Shown here in pieces: positions 27,637 to 36,680 of a DNA stretch of 64,000 bases; position 1 is the first letter of the stretch, and each line of letters starts with the position of its first letter. Where the stretch lies: NCBI RefSeq assembly GCF_019056395.1, contig NZ_CP077639.1, positions 2,482,001 through 2,546,000 of the forward strand, given 5' to 3'. A program made the position numbers and the translations under genes. This DNA is from Terribacillus sp. DMT04 (GTDB taxonomy: Bacteria; Bacillota; Bacilli; Bacillales; Amphibacillaceae). The notes under the pieces are model-generated. The model was not told the DNA's origin and did no database searches. It worked only from the letters and a program-made list of their open reading frames with translations.

Positions 27637-29313
27637 CTATTCGAGATAATACTCAATACGCGGATCACATAGTACTTCTATGAGGTATATGTGAATTTCT
27701 CGAGTTAATTTAATAATATCATTTACCATTTCAACGCGGTCTTGGTTTGTTATAACCTCTTTTTCAAAGTTATATTCGAATTTGTTATTAATTCTTTGAA
27801 CATAAAAAGATAACTGATTCAAAAAGATTTCTTCAATCATTTTATTCTTTCTAATCTCTTTAAATAGCTTTAATACTTTTCTTAAATCATTTAGCGATAC
27901 TGCCCTGGCATTAATTTTATTTAGTTTCTTTAATATCGCATCAATTTCATTCTTTACCTGGCTAATTTCACTTACAAAATTCTTAATTACATTAACATCT
28001 TGGTGTGTACTTTTAATGGGAATATTTTTTATACTTTTTTTGTCTTTTATCCCCATTATATCTACTGACTCTGGATTTATATATTCCGTACCCTTTATTC
28101 TAGCACCATTTTTTGAAAGGTTAAATATTTTCATCTTCTCTTTATCAAAGAGTCCTATTAGGTTATTAAAAGACTCTAAATGGGCAAATAATGAAAAAAG
28201 GGTGCCTACTTTGCTCCCGTTATTACTATCAACTAATAATTGAGATTCATAATTATTGGTGCTGTCGTGTTGTCTTACACCCTCTGCATAATATTCCCCG
28301 TTTAATAAGGCCAGATCTTGCCCAACAAGATACACGTTCGAAAAACCTAGGTAATATAAGATTTGCAACGAGAATACAGCAACAGATGGTACTCCTGGAA
28401 AACAAGGTACTTCTTTTCGAAATCTAGGTGTGATACTATCAGTATCAATATTAGCAAGAATAGAATTTCCTTTATGCATTTTAAATATTTTTGAATTTAT
28501 AATACCACTTACAATTAACGGTCCCGAATAATTGACACCCTGAAAATGAGCAGTATAGTTTTTTATGCTTGAATCAATAACTGTAACATAGTCTGGTACA
28601 ATATTATGGCTAAGTAAACCATTTAAAGCAGATCCAACTGAGAACAAGTGAGCTTTATCCTTCATTTTTTTTATAAAGGGTATATTCTCTTTCATGGAAG
28701 GTCCAGAAGCTACTAAGAGTGCTGTTTCCCCTCTAAACTTGTTTTTGTACACATCAATTGATGTTGATTCGAGCGTATATTCTAAATTTAACAAAGGCTG
28801 AATAATCCAGTCCTTCTTAAAGTATTTTTCAGTATTCTTATTGAGTTGTAACATTAAAAGTCCGTTTTTTATCGTGTCTAAGATTTCGTTAACTTGTTCC
28901 ACATTTGTCTTTTCATATCGAGGGTGGATAAGCAAGTTAGATTTTACTCCTAAAAACTTTTTAATATAGCCATTTATTATGAGAGGATTAATATTTTCAT
29001 AATGATAGAATGTCATTTTATTATTATTGTCAATAATATCTTGTGTTCTTTCGCTTAACTTCACATCAGTATATGGTTCTATAATTAAGCAGTGTATAAA
29101 TTCCAACTTATTTAACTGCTCAATTATAGTGCCGTTTCCAACTCCAATAATAATATTAAGCTCTTCCGACTTAATTTGTTTGACAAATTTTTCAGCTTCC
29201 TTCTCTGAGGAAAAATTCGAGTTCAAATATACTTTCTTTCCTGCATCCGGTTGATTGTATATAAAAAAAGTCTTATTAAGTTCAATTACTTTTTTAATGA
29301 AGAAATTTTCCAT
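27637..29313 (-). CDS. Motility-associated (Maf/DUF115) flagellin glycosyltransferase
   Basis: 558 aa. The central DUF115/MAF_flag10 domain (about 190-350) contains TALLVASGPSMKENIPFI, DYVTVIDSS and the YLVGQDLALL motif seen in Maf proteins, flanked by family-variable N- and C-terminal parts. Maf enzymes transfer nonulosonic acids to Ser/Thr of flagellin in Campylobacter, Aeromonas, Clostridium and Geobacillus. Its place between hag and the leg genes fits transfer of legionaminate to Hag. The gene is clearly richer in A+T than the flagellar genes around it, suggesting later acquisition. Confidence 0.87.
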   Translation of the reverse strand: MENFFIKKVIELNKTFFIYNQPDAGKKVYLNSNFSSEKEAEKFVKQIKSEELNIIIGVGNGTIIEQLNKLEFIHCLIIEPYTDVKLSERTQDIIDNNNKMTFYHYENINPLIINGYIKKFLGVKSNLLIHPRYEKTNVEQVNEILDTIKNGLLMLQLNKNTEKYFKKDWIIQPLLNLEYTLESTSIDVYKNKFRGETALLVASGPSMKENIPFIKKMKDKAHLFSVGSALNGLLSHNIVPDYVTVIDSSIKNYTAHFQGVNYSGPLIVSGIINSKIFKMHKGNSILANIDTDSITPRFRKEVPCFPGVPSVAVFSLQILYYLGFSNVYLVGQDLALLNGEYYAEGVRQHDSTNNYESQLLVDSNNGSKVGTLFSLFAHLESFNNLIGLFDKEKMKIFNLSKNGARIKGTEYINPESVDIMGIKDKKSIKNIPIKSTHQDVNVIKNFVSEISQVKNEIDAILKKLNKINARAVSLNDLRKVLKLFKEIRKNKMIEEIFLNQLSFYVQRINNKFEYNFEKEVITNQDRVEMVNDIIKLTREIHIYLIEVLCDPRIEYYLE

Positions 29314-29317
29314 GTTC

Positions 29318-29830
29318 TCAGTATAGCCTTTCAGGCAGTTTATTCTTAAAATGAACCAACGAAGGTACTAATTCATATTCCATTACATCTACTAAAAAGT
29401 CATAATCACCATCTTCGATACGCGAAATAGCACGTGTAGCAAGTTCATTAATATATTCTATATCAATAATCTCAATTTCGAAATATCCCGCAGTAGCTTG
29501 AATCTCAATCAATGAATTAATAAGATTAATAAAGCCGTTAATAATTAGTTCTTTATCATTAGATTTTGAAAATGAATCAACTTTATCTTTAACTTTTTCT
29601 ATATAAATTACCAGTTCTTCAATAAATTCTTTCTCAATTGTAGATATTTGTTTCACAGAAAAACTGTACGAAGAATGAGAAGCTATTATTTCCATAAATG
29701 CTTTCTCAGATAAAGGCGCCCCACTCTCATCATTAATAATAAATTGCTTTTCATGCAGGTATACCTTTATTTCCTCATATAAGTCTTCTTTATTATTATT
29801 TAAAAACTCCATATCTCCGATTTTATACAA
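29318..29830 (-). CDS. Unknown 170-aa acidic protein between flagellin and Maf
   Basis: Not recognised. 170 aa, acidic, mostly helical by composition, no signal peptide, membrane segment or cysteine. The start is TTG at 29830 with GGGGAG seven bases before it; the ATG six codons later has poor spacing. Its stop lies 4 bp before the Maf start, so the two are cotranscribed, and the strong A+T bias matches Maf. Context suggests a partner of Maf or of flagellin before export, for example a chaperone or a factor holding the acceptor (inference only). Confidence 0.75.
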   Translation of the reverse strand: MYKIGDMEFLNNNKEDLYEEIKVYLHEKQFIINDESGAPLSEKAFMEIIASHSSYSFSVKQISTIEKEFIEELVIYIEKVKDKVDSFSKSNDKELIINGFINLINSLIEIQATAGYFEIEIIDIEYINELATRAISRIEDGDYDFLVDVMEYELVPSLVHFKNKLPERLY

Positions 29831-29844
29831 TTACATACTCCCCT

Positions 29845-29882
29845 TTAAACAAATGATAGATAGCCAATTGTGGCTATCTATC
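29845..29882 (-). terminator. Terminator of hag
   Basis: A perfect 12-bp stem (gatagatagcca/tggctatctatc) with a 4-nt loop is followed on the minus strand by ATTTGTTTAAA. It is only moderately T-rich, so some read-through into the glycosylation genes is plausible; no other promoter for them is obvious. Confidence 0.75.
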
Positions 29883-29903
29883 AAATTATCATTCATTCAA
29901 TTA

Positions 29904-30716
29904 TTATTGTAGTAACTGAAGCACTCCCTGAGGCTGCTGGTTCGCTTTAGCTAACATAGACTGCGCTGCCTGAGAAAGAATGTTATTCTTCGTAAATTCC
30001 ATCATTTCTTTTGCCATGTCAACGTCACGGATACGAGACTCTGCAGCAGTAAGGTTTTCAGAAGATGTGTTCAAGTTGTTGATAGTGTGATCTAGGCGGT
30101 TCTGAATCGCTCCGAGGCTTGAACGCTGTCCGGAAACAGCAGATATAGCTTTATCGATTGCATCAATTGATGCATTCGCACCAGACTGAGAACTAATCGT
30201 CGCTGTAGAAATACCTAATGCAGAAGCATTCATTGTAGAAATACTCACAGACAAAGTTTGACCTGTATTAGCCCCAATTTGAATCAATTTACCAGAGAAA
30301 CTCCCGTCTAACAGGTTCTGTGTATTAAATTCTGTGTCATTTGAGATACGATCAATCTCTGTAGACAATGCTTCCATCTCTTTTTGAAGTTCTGCGCGAT
30401 CTTCATCCGTGTTAGTGTCGTTCGCAGACTGAACAGAAAGTTCACGCATACGCTGTAGGATAGAGTGCGTTTCGTTCAAAGCACCCTCAGCTGTTTGGAT
30501 CAAAGAGATACCATCTTGTGCGTTTTTAGAAGCCATATCCAAACCACGGATTTGACCACGCATTTTTTCGGAGATTGCTAGACCTGCAGCATCGTCTCCA
30601 GCTTTGTTGATTTTAAGACCAGAAGATAGTTTTTCCAAAGATCCTGAAGTTGCAGCTGAGTTAGAGCTTAGTTTGTTGTATGTGTTGATAGCTGCGATAT
30701 TGTGATTGATTCTCAT
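29904..30716 (-). CDS. hag: Flagellin
   Basis: Filament subunit. 271 aa, a short flagellin with little more than the conserved D0/D1 helices: N-terminal [16 protein letters not shown] and C-terminal [17 protein letters not shown] short middle part rich in Ser and Thr (about 160-200) is the likely O-glycosylation site for the Maf/leg system. The ATG at 30716 follows AAGGAGG by eight bases; the longer frame upstream would read through the leader and promoter. Regulated by SigD and, from the leader, by CsrA. Confidence 0.97.
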   Translation of the reverse strand: MRINHNIAAINTYNKLSSNSAATSGSLEKLSSGLKINKAGDDAAGLAISEKMRGQIRGLDMASKNAQDGISLIQTAEGALNETHSILQRMRELSVQSANDTNTDEDRAELQKEMEALSTEIDRISNDTEFNTQNLLDGSFSGKLIQIGANTGQTLSVSISTMNASALGISTATISSQSGANASIDAIDKAISAVSGQRSSLGAIQNRLDHTINNLNTSSENLTAAESRIRDVDMAKEMMEFTKNNILSQAAQSMLAKANQQPQGVLQLLQ

Positions 30717-30719
30717 TAT

Positions 30720-30761
30720 AAAATTCCTCCTTGAGTGTAAGTACAGCCCACATCCTTGTGG
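30720..30761 (-). promoter_or_regulatory. CsrA-binding sites in the hag leader
   Basis: On the minus strand CCACAAGGATGTGG at 30761-30748 forms a short stem presenting AGGA in the loop, and ACAAGGATGT matches the CsrA SELEX consensus ACARGGAUGU fully. A second GGA lies in the ribosome site AAGGAGG about 20 nt downstream. This two-site layout is how CsrA blocks hag translation in B. subtilis until FliW sequesters it. Confidence 0.8.
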
Positions 30762-30814
30762 TTTCTTTGGTCCGCAGGGTCGGCCGCCCGCTGCTTTCCT
30801 TTGCTGTACTATAT

Positions 30815-30841
30815 ATATCGGAGGGTATAACAAATTGTTTA
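30815..30841 (-). promoter_or_regulatory. SigD promoter of hag
   Basis: On the minus strand TAAA-N15-TCCGATAT has one mismatch from the SigD consensus. The -35 overlaps the csrA stop codon. The leader to the hag start is about 90 nt. Confidence 0.88.
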
Positions 30842-31069
30842 GCTTTTTTCTCCATTATTTTTCAATAAATTGAGTAAATCGATGGAGGTGTCTGCTGCTG
30901 CACTATTTTCCTGCTCTATTGCTAAATAGACTTCTTTCCGGTGAATAGCTATTTCCTTTGGCGCGTCAATACCAAGCTTGATTTGCTCGCCATCTATACT
31001 AAGAATCTTCAACTCAATATCAGCGCCTATTTTAACTGACTCGCCAACTTTCCTCGTTAATACCAGCAT
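30839..31069 (-). CDS. csrA: Carbon storage regulator CsrA
   Basis: RNA-binding dimer that blocks hag translation and is held inactive by FliW. 76 aa; starts [15 protein letters not shown], with the conserved [19 protein letters not shown] core. It overlaps the fliW stop (TAATG) and ends at the -35 of the hag promoter. The C-terminal tail after the core is Ser/Ala rich and variable, as usual. Confidence 0.96.
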   Translation of the reverse strand: MLVLTRKVGESVKIGADIELKILSIDGEQIKLGIDAPKEIAIHRKEVYLAIEQENSAAADTSIDLLNLLKNNGEKS

Positions 31070-31506
31070 TATTCCACCTTCGCTTTCTCGGGCTGTAAAG
31101 GAGTACGAGGTGAAATATCCTCAGAAACAATAACCTGCTGGCCTTTTAACACATCAGCATTAATAATCAGCGGAGCTTGCAAATTAATTGTGCTTTGATC
31201 AAACGGATCACGCAAAGTTAAGATGGATAGAACTTTAACCTGCTTAACCTTACTAATTCCGAGTTCATCTTTCACCTGCTCACTCAAATCGAACTCATAG
31301 TCTTTATGAAAGTGATACGGATTAGTAACAACAAATGCCACGTGAGCTGCAGTTACACTCTGCAAAATCTGAAATACTGGGTTATCCGGAAAATCAATTA
31401 ATGCAAAAGCTTTTTCATCATAAAAACCTGGCAACCCATTTTCAAATCGGATAACCTTCTTTTCGTCTATATTCATATTACCAAAGTATTTTGTTTCTAT
31501 ATCCAT
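31069..31506 (-). CDS. fliW: Flagellar assembly factor FliW
   Basis: Binds either flagellin or CsrA; when flagellin is exported FliW is free to trap CsrA and relieve hag repression. 145 aa beta-barrel protein with the family features [17 protein letters not shown] near the N-terminus and the [18 protein letters not shown] segment. Translationally coupled to csrA. Confidence 0.95.
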   Translation of the reverse strand: MDIETKYFGNMNIDEKKVIRFENGLPGFYDEKAFALIDFPDNPVFQILQSVTAAHVAFVVTNPYHFHKDYEFDLSEQVKDELGISKVKQVKVLSILTLRDPFDQSTINLQAPLIINADVLKGQQVIVSEDISPRTPLQPEKAKVE

Positions 31507-31517
31507 TAATAAGCTCC

Positions 31518-32111
31518 TTATATATTCATCTCAAACCCATTCACACCATAAAACTTCAAGTTCTCAAAATCTACCTTCAAAGATTGATACTGAGCAATCC
31601 CAACATCTACTTGTCCGCGCTGATACTGATACTCCGGCTGGCGCGGGGTATTCCTAATTTCAGGCGCATTTACCTTCACATTAATATCCAGCTCAGAAGG
31701 CTGATAATCAATTTTGACAGAAAAGTTTGATGGAACCCACCCAATAGCAAAGTCCTTTAAATTTCGTTCTGCAATCCGTTTTGCTTGGGCAACAATCGGA
31801 TCGCCGCCTTTTTCAATTTGCATCAATTCTTTGCCTTCTTGAACTGTTCGAGCAATACCTTCTAAATAAGATTTCTTTCCGAGTTCTGCAAAATCATCAA
31901 TCCGCTTCATAACAGACTTCAAATCCATATCATTCCAGGCCTGTGTCTGGTCAATTGTCAGCTTGGATGGTGTCGTGCGCATGGTTATTTCCGCATCTGG
32001 CTGACGGATGATTTGCTCTGCTTCTGGCTGTTGGATGCTTAACTTAGCATCTGTTGTATGAAGACTGATTTTAGCTTGCTGTGACTGGAGTCGCACCTGT
32101 GGCATGTCCAT
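31518..32111 (-). CDS. yviE: YviE-like DUF6470 protein
   Basis: 197 aa protein of unknown function conserved between flgL and fliW in Bacillaceae. The N-terminal part has repeated short beta-type segments (VRLQSQQAKISLHT and variants), followed by a helical middle (KSVMKRIDDFAELGKKSYLEG) and a C-terminal beta-rich part. No signal or membrane segment. 11 bp upstream of fliW. Function is not known. Confidence 0.87.
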   Translation of the reverse strand: MDMPQVRLQSQQAKISLHTTDAKLSIQQPEAEQIIRQPDAEITMRTTPSKLTIDQTQAWNDMDLKSVMKRIDDFAELGKKSYLEGIARTVQEGKELMQIEKGGDPIVAQAKRIAERNLKDFAIGWVPSNFSVKIDYQPSELDINVKVNAPEIRNTPRQPEYQYQRGQVDVGIAQYQSLKVDFENLKFYGVNGFEMNI

Positions 32112-32129
32112 GTCGATTACTCCTTTCTA

Positions 32130-32160
32130 TACAAAAAGCCCCGCCATCTGGCAGAGCTTT
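32130..32160 (-). terminator. Terminator-like hairpin between flgL and yviE
   Basis: On the minus strand aaagctctgcc/ggcggggcttt with an AGAT loop is followed by TTTTTGTA. It stands inside the flgL-yviE-fliW-csrA gene row and may attenuate or separate transcription. Confidence 0.7.
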
Positions 32161-32166
32161 ATACGT

Positions 32167-33051
32167 TTATCTTAGAAAATCCATCAGCGTCGGCTGAATA
32201 ATACGTGCACCAGCTGACATTGCTGCACGGTGCACCGCTTCTTGAGAAGTCAGATTCATAATAACTTCTTCCATATCAGCATCTTCGTTATCAGACATTA
32301 ACTTTGTTGCGGAAAGTTCTTGATCGTCCAAGCGAGATGCTACTAAGTCCATTCGGTTCATACGCGCGCCCAGATCAGCACGTTCATTAATAAGATTGTC
32401 TATATTCTCATCAAGTGCTCCTATATACTGATCCAAATCTTCATCAGAACCGTCCGAACGAAGTGCAGTTGAGAAACTCTCCAAATCATCGAATAGCTTC
32501 TCCCCAAATGCTGCATCACCGTCAGCGTTCATCTTTACCTCGACGCCTTTGGATAAAGTAAGGCTAACGGCATTGGTATTAAAATCTACTGTGGAACTGC
32601 CATCATCGTTAATTACGACAGGTTTCGTATCTGTCGCAGATCCATTAAAGATATACTTACCATTAACTTGTGTATTCGCAATAGAAGCCAGCTGTTCTTT
32701 CAGCTGATCAACCTCTTGGGCAATATTGCCGCGCTGACCTTCATCATACGTGCCATTGCTTGCTTGAACGGCTAATTCGCGGATACGTTGCAAAGCACTT
32801 GTTGCATTGCCCAATGCAGAATCAGAGTTGTCAATCCAAGTCTGTGCCTCGGATAAGTTACGTTTGTACTGTTCCACATCACGAACCTCGGTACGATAGC
32901 TCATTCCTTTGGTCGCAACAACCGGGTCGTCGGAAGGTTTTGTAATCTTTTTCCCTGAAGATAGCTGTTCAGAGTACTTATTCAAGTCGCCATAGCTGTT
33001 ACTTAAGTTACTAAGCATTCTGTTAGACATCATACTTTGTGTTATGCGCAT
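32167..33051 (-). CDS. flgL: Flagellar hook-associated protein 3 FlgL
   Basis: Junction protein between FlgK and the flagellin filament. 294 aa. Flagellin-like N-terminus (MRITQSMMSNRMLSNL, KLSSGKKITKPSDD-type segment) and C-terminal helix (EAVHRAAMSAGARIIQPTLMDFLR). It starts 7 bp after flgK ends. Confidence 0.96.
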   Translation of the reverse strand: MRITQSMMSNRMLSNLSNSYGDLNKYSEQLSSGKKITKPSDDPVVATKGMSYRTEVRDVEQYKRNLSEAQTWIDNSDSALGNATSALQRIRELAVQASNGTYDEGQRGNIAQEVDQLKEQLASIANTQVNGKYIFNGSATDTKPVVINDDGSSTVDFNTNAVSLTLSKGVEVKMNADGDAAFGEKLFDDLESFSTALRSDGSDEDLDQYIGALDENIDNLINERADLGARMNRMDLVASRLDDQELSATKLMSDNEDADMEEVIMNLTSQEAVHRAAMSAGARIIQPTLMDFLR

Positions 33052-33058
33052 GTATTAC

Positions 33059-34576
33059 TTACCTCCCTACTAATCCCATGTTGTTGATTATTCTATCAAG
33101 CATCTCGTCAACAGCAGTCATGCTGCGGGCTGCAGCGTTGTATGCGTGCTGGAACTTGATCATGTTTGTCATTTCTTCATCAAGTGACACGCTCGATACA
33201 GATTGGCGCTGTAAGTCAGCTTGATCTACTAGAGAAATAGAGTTGGCTGCTTGTCTGTTTGCTTCTTGTGCTTTCACACCTAATGTTCCGATCATACCTT
33301 CGTAAAAGCTGCTGACAGACGTATTACCTAATCCTTCCATCGGCGTACGCATCGCTTCGGATAGTTTCTTCGCATTTTCACCGTTTCCAGAAGTTCCATC
33401 AGCGCTTGCCGCGATAAGATCTGGGTTGCCATCAATCGTATTGGAAAGACTGATGTTCGCTGCTGCCCCGGAAACCTCGTTACCAGCATCAAAGAAATCA
33501 ATACCAGATACTTCTCCGGCTTTTGTAAAGCCAGTTTGCTGCACTTCATTTATCGCACTAGCAAAACTAAATGCCATTTTATCAAGATTCTGCATCATTT
33601 CCGGATATGTGCCTTTAACAGAACCATTCTCCAAGTAGCCGTAAGAATCTATAAGTCCTTTGAGCTCACCTTTGGATGTAAACTCTTCTACTGGGATTGC
33701 TGTATCGCCAAATGTTACACTCTTTACTGCTTGCATACCATTTTCGTCTTCTCCATATTGCACAGAAAGTTCCTGGAACGTTTTTGTTTCCGGGTCAACC
33801 AAAACTGCTTGTGCCGCACCTTGCTCATCAACCAATGTAATCCTAGCAATTCCCTGCGCTGCCTGGGGTGCTAACCCGCCTGATTTCTCATAATCCACCT
33901 TAATATTAACCATGGTTGATAGCTCATCAATCAGCACATCACGTTTATCATACAAGTCATTCGACACCATGCCATGTGGTTCCATGTCAGCAATCTGCTT
34001 GTTCAATTCATTAATCTGATTCATATAAGAATTGATGCTTTTTACAGACACATTATCCATTTGGTCTTTCAAATCCGTACGTACGTTACTAAGGCTGTTT
34101 GAGATATAATTAAATGATTCCGCTACAGCTTGTCCTTTCTGCAAAGCGACAGAACGCGCTCCGGATTCTTCTGGCATAGCAGATAAATCCTGAAGTGAGC
34201 TCCAGAAGTCATCCATGACAGCTGAAAGTCCCGTATCAGAAGGTTCGTTGATAATACCTTCCATGCGGCTGAGTGCGTCAGCCTTTGTACTCCAATATGA
34301 TGCTGTACCTGTTTGCGAACGGTACTGGGCATCTAAGTATGTATTTCGAATTCGTTCAATTGAGCCTGCTTCCACACCCGTTCCTTGCTGGCCGACAACT
34401 TGCGGTCGATTCAGTCCTGGAGATGGATATGGAGATGCTTGCTCAAAGTTAACACGCTGTCTTGTATAACCATCCGTATTGGCATTGGCTATGTTATTGC
34501 TTGTTGTATATAGTGCTGTTTGCTGCGCAAATAGCGCAGATCGAGCAATTTCTAATCCTTGGAATGTAGATCCCAT
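33059..34576 (-). CDS. flgK: Flagellar hook-associated protein 1 FlgK
   Basis: Joins hook and filament. 505 aa. N-terminal rod/hook motif (FQGLEIARSALFAQQTALYT, then TSNNIANANTDGYTRQRV) and the C-terminal region (LVDQADLQRQSVSSVSLDEE, MIKFQHAYNAAARSM) are diagnostic. Export is helped by FlgN, encoded just upstream. Confidence 0.97.
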   Translation of the reverse strand: MGSTFQGLEIARSALFAQQTALYTTSNNIANANTDGYTRQRVNFEQASPYPSPGLNRPQVVGQQGTGVEAGSIERIRNTYLDAQYRSQTGTASYWSTKADALSRMEGIINEPSDTGLSAVMDDFWSSLQDLSAMPEESGARSVALQKGQAVAESFNYISNSLSNVRTDLKDQMDNVSVKSINSYMNQINELNKQIADMEPHGMVSNDLYDKRDVLIDELSTMVNIKVDYEKSGGLAPQAAQGIARITLVDEQGAAQAVLVDPETKTFQELSVQYGEDENGMQAVKSVTFGDTAIPVEEFTSKGELKGLIDSYGYLENGSVKGTYPEMMQNLDKMAFSFASAINEVQQTGFTKAGEVSGIDFFDAGNEVSGAAANISLSNTIDGNPDLIAASADGTSGNGENAKKLSEAMRTPMEGLGNTSVSSFYEGMIGTLGVKAQEANRQAANSISLVDQADLQRQSVSSVSLDEEMTNMIKFQHAYNAAARSMTAVDEMLDRIINNMGLVGR

Positions 34577-34616
34577 CTATTTTTCCCCTTTTACCGATAG
34601 CTTTTCCGTATCTGTG

Positions 34617-35108
34617 TTATGCTTTGGAGTCGAATAATGAGCGATTTTGCGGTCGCTGCTCGTGTTGATTTGGTGTACCGTAATTCAATGATGAGATGGA
34701 GGGAGCAAGCATATCCAGAGAGATTTGCACAAATTGCATCGACTGCTCCAGCAGCTGCTGATTGAGCGCTTCCTGTGTTTTGAGTTCGGTTACGGCTTGT
34801 GTCAGTCCGATTAGTTCAGCTTCCAATTGTTTAGCAGCTGTTATATCGTTTATTGTCTCCAATAGCTCTGTCACCGTCTCAGGTACCGGAATACCGGCAG
34901 CTGCTGCCCATATCTCTGTCTGCTTGATGCGCAGCTGTTCGAGCTGCGCCGTTGCTTGCACATGCTTCTTTTCAGCCAGCAATTGCTTTTGCAAGCTGTC
35001 CATATCATTTGCTTTCAGATGCTCTGTCTTCAAGCGGCTGATTTCCAGCAGACTGCGGTGCAAGGTGTGCAATTTATTAATCGTCTCTAGTAAAACTTGT
35101 AAAGCCAT
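34617..35108 (-). CDS. flgN: Flagellar export chaperone FlgN
   Basis: Cytoplasmic chaperone for the hook-associated proteins FlgK and FlgL. 163 aa, all-helical, Leu/Gln/Glu-rich with coiled-coil pattern; starts MALQVLLETINKLHTLH behind a ggaggagc ribosome site. Corresponds to B. subtilis YvyG. Assignment rests on family-like composition plus its fixed position between flgM and flgK. Confidence 0.9.
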   Translation of the reverse strand: MALQVLLETINKLHTLHRSLLEISRLKTEHLKANDMDSLQKQLLAEKKHVQATAQLEQLRIKQTEIWAAAAGIPVPETVTELLETINDITAAKQLEAELIGLTQAVTELKTQEALNQQLLEQSMQFVQISLDMLAPSISSLNYGTPNQHEQRPQNRSLFDSKA

Positions 35109-35126
35109 GGTTGCTCCTCCTTGGTC

Positions 35127-35384
35127 TTATGACCAAAAATCCATCATTTTCTTGGCGGTTTTCTCTGCATCGACTTTGTAATCGCCATTTTGTACTGCGG
35201 CTTTTATCTGTTCCACATAGCTCTGACGGCTCGCCTGAATTTTGTCGCCTTCCTGAAGCCGTTTTGCTTCCGAGGAAATCTCCAATTTATCCTGACGCTG
35301 ACTTGCTTTATGCAAGTCAGCCTGCTGTTTGAGCTGTTTTGTGTACGGATTGAAACCGGATTGGTTCGGACCTTGTATTTTCAA
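35127..35384 (-). CDS. flgM: Anti-sigma factor FlgM
   Basis: Holds SigD inactive until the hook is complete. 85 aa; the N-terminal half is disordered and the C-terminal half carries the helical SigD-binding core (SYVEQIKAAVQNGDYKVDA, ending KTAKKMMDFWS). A candidate SigD promoter precedes it, which would give the usual negative feedback. Confidence 0.94.
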   Translation of the reverse strand: MKIQGPNQSGFNPYTKQLKQQADLHKASQRQDKLEISSEAKRLQEGDKIQASRQSYVEQIKAAVQNGDYKVDAEKTAKKMMDFWS

Positions 35385-35436
35385 AGATCAGCACCCCTTT
35401 CCAACTTCTTAACACTCTTACAGATAGTATCGGTTC

Positions 35437-35462
35437 ATATCGAGGAAATGTTAAGCAATTTA
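35437..35462 (-). promoter_or_regulatory. Candidate SigD promoter before flgM
   Basis: On the minus strand TAAA-N14-CTCGATAT keeps the -35 and the CGATAT part of the -10, with a spacer one base short. It lies about 53 bp before flgM, where B. subtilis also has a SigD promoter. Confidence 0.5.
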
Positions 35463-35477
35463 GCTGATTTATTTCAC

Positions 35478-35885
35478 TTATCGGTTTCCATTATAATATA
35501 CGCGCTGTTCATTCGCTTTAGCTGTTTCCCGTTTCCGGTCTAATTCAAGCGTTACATCTAGTTCCTTGCGCATGTTATCTTTGCAGTCCGTACACATTTC
35601 GCCTTCGGTGATCTGGTTGCTGCAGCTGCGGCAAGAATAAGAAAGCATCGGGAATTGACTCGGCTGCAGTCTTTTTTCTCGAACGAATTTAATAATCAAC
35701 GATTCTGGAACTGTTGTTACTTCTGTAATCTGCTGAATCGTCGCTTGGCGATTCTCTCGTTTACGCAAGTATTGGTGCACCATTTGGAAGGAACGTTCTT
35801 CCTCTCGATGACAGTTTGGACAAATATCCCGGTAATCTCTTGCGAATACGCTTCCGCATCGGACACAATTTGCTAGTTCTAACAT
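35478..35885 (-). CDS. yvyF: YvyF-like flagellar operon protein (zinc ribbon)
   Basis: 135 aa. Two zinc-ribbon-like cysteine clusters flank a helical middle: C7/C10 and C22/C25 near the N-terminus, and CRSC...CTDC in the C-terminal third. The middle (QATIQQITEVTTVPESLIIKF) looks like a winged-helix type segment. In B. subtilis YvyF has been linked to control of FlgM/SigD activity. Starts MLELANCVRCG; first gene of yvyF-flgM-flgN-flgK-flgL. An extended -10 (TGCTATAAT) lies about 60 bp upstream. Confidence 0.88.
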   Translation of the reverse strand: MLELANCVRCGSVFARDYRDICPNCHREEERSFQMVHQYLRKRENRQATIQQITEVTTVPESLIIKFVREKRLQPSQFPMLSYSCRSCSNQITEGEMCTDCKDNMRKELDVTLELDRKRETAKANEQRVYYNGNR

Positions 35886-36002
35886 AGGCTAACGCCCTCC
35901 TCCTAGTATAATAGGAACACCGGAAAGTGTCCTGTTTAGTATAATTATAGCACGTTAAGGTACTTAAGCCGCGGTTTCCGCGACATTTGGCATATGGGAA
36001 AG

Positions 36003-36680
36003 TTACCCCCTGATTAAGGTACAGGCCGCTATTTTTTGCGCGCCATTTTCCTTGAGAACCTGCGCTGCGTGTCTCAATGTGGTACCTGTTGTATAAATAT
36101 CATCAATGAGTACCACAGATCGCGGAACATCTCCTGACAGATAAAATGGGTTATCTGCCTTCATCCTGCTCCACTTGCTGCGTTTGGACTGTTTTTCCCC
36201 ATGCTTTCTTGCTAGTGCATCTAATGTGGTAGCTCCTGTAAAATCCGCCAGCTCGGCAGCCTGATTGAAGCCCCTCTCTTGCATACGTTCGTCGCTCAAC
36301 GGAATCGGCACAGACACATACTTCTGATTGCTGAAGTGTTGCTGAAAAAGCTGCCGAAAAGCTTGCTCAAACACTTTTCCAAGTGCATAATCACCGCGAT
36401 ATTTCCATTGCGCGACATAATCTCGCATAAAATCATCATAACCATACAGCGATACATTCTTATCTAATACAGCTTGGTAGTCTGAAGTTTCCCATTGCGA
36501 ACAATCCCTGCATATATCCGACTCTGCTTGCTTCATGCAACTTGGGCAACCTTGCTCTGTTAGCAGCGGAAAAGCACTTTCGCAGCTTGTACACAAAGAC
36601 GTGAGGTGTTCCGGCCAGAAAAAGGTTGACCACATTGGTCTGGCACTTTTTGGTTCACCGCAGTATATACAGCTGTTCAT
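36003..36680 (-). CDS. comFC: Competence protein ComFC (phosphoribosyltransferase fold)
   Basis: Cytoplasmic partner of ComFA in DNA uptake. 225 aa. Zinc-finger-like N-terminus (C4, C7 and later Cys pairs) and a phosphoribosyltransferase motif VVLIDDIYTTGTT near the C-terminus. The start overlaps the comFA stop by four bases (ATGA). No comFB gene lies between comFA and comFC. Confidence 0.94.
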   Translation of the reverse strand: MNSCIYCGEPKSARPMWSTFFWPEHLTSLCTSCESAFPLLTEQGCPSCMKQAESDICRDCSQWETSDYQAVLDKNVSLYGYDDFMRDYVAQWKYRGDYALGKVFEQAFRQLFQQHFSNQKYVSVPIPLSDERMQERGFNQAAELADFTGATTLDALARKHGEKQSKRSKWSRMKADNPFYLSGDVPRSVVLIDDIYTTGTTLRHAAQVLKENGAQKIAACTLIRG

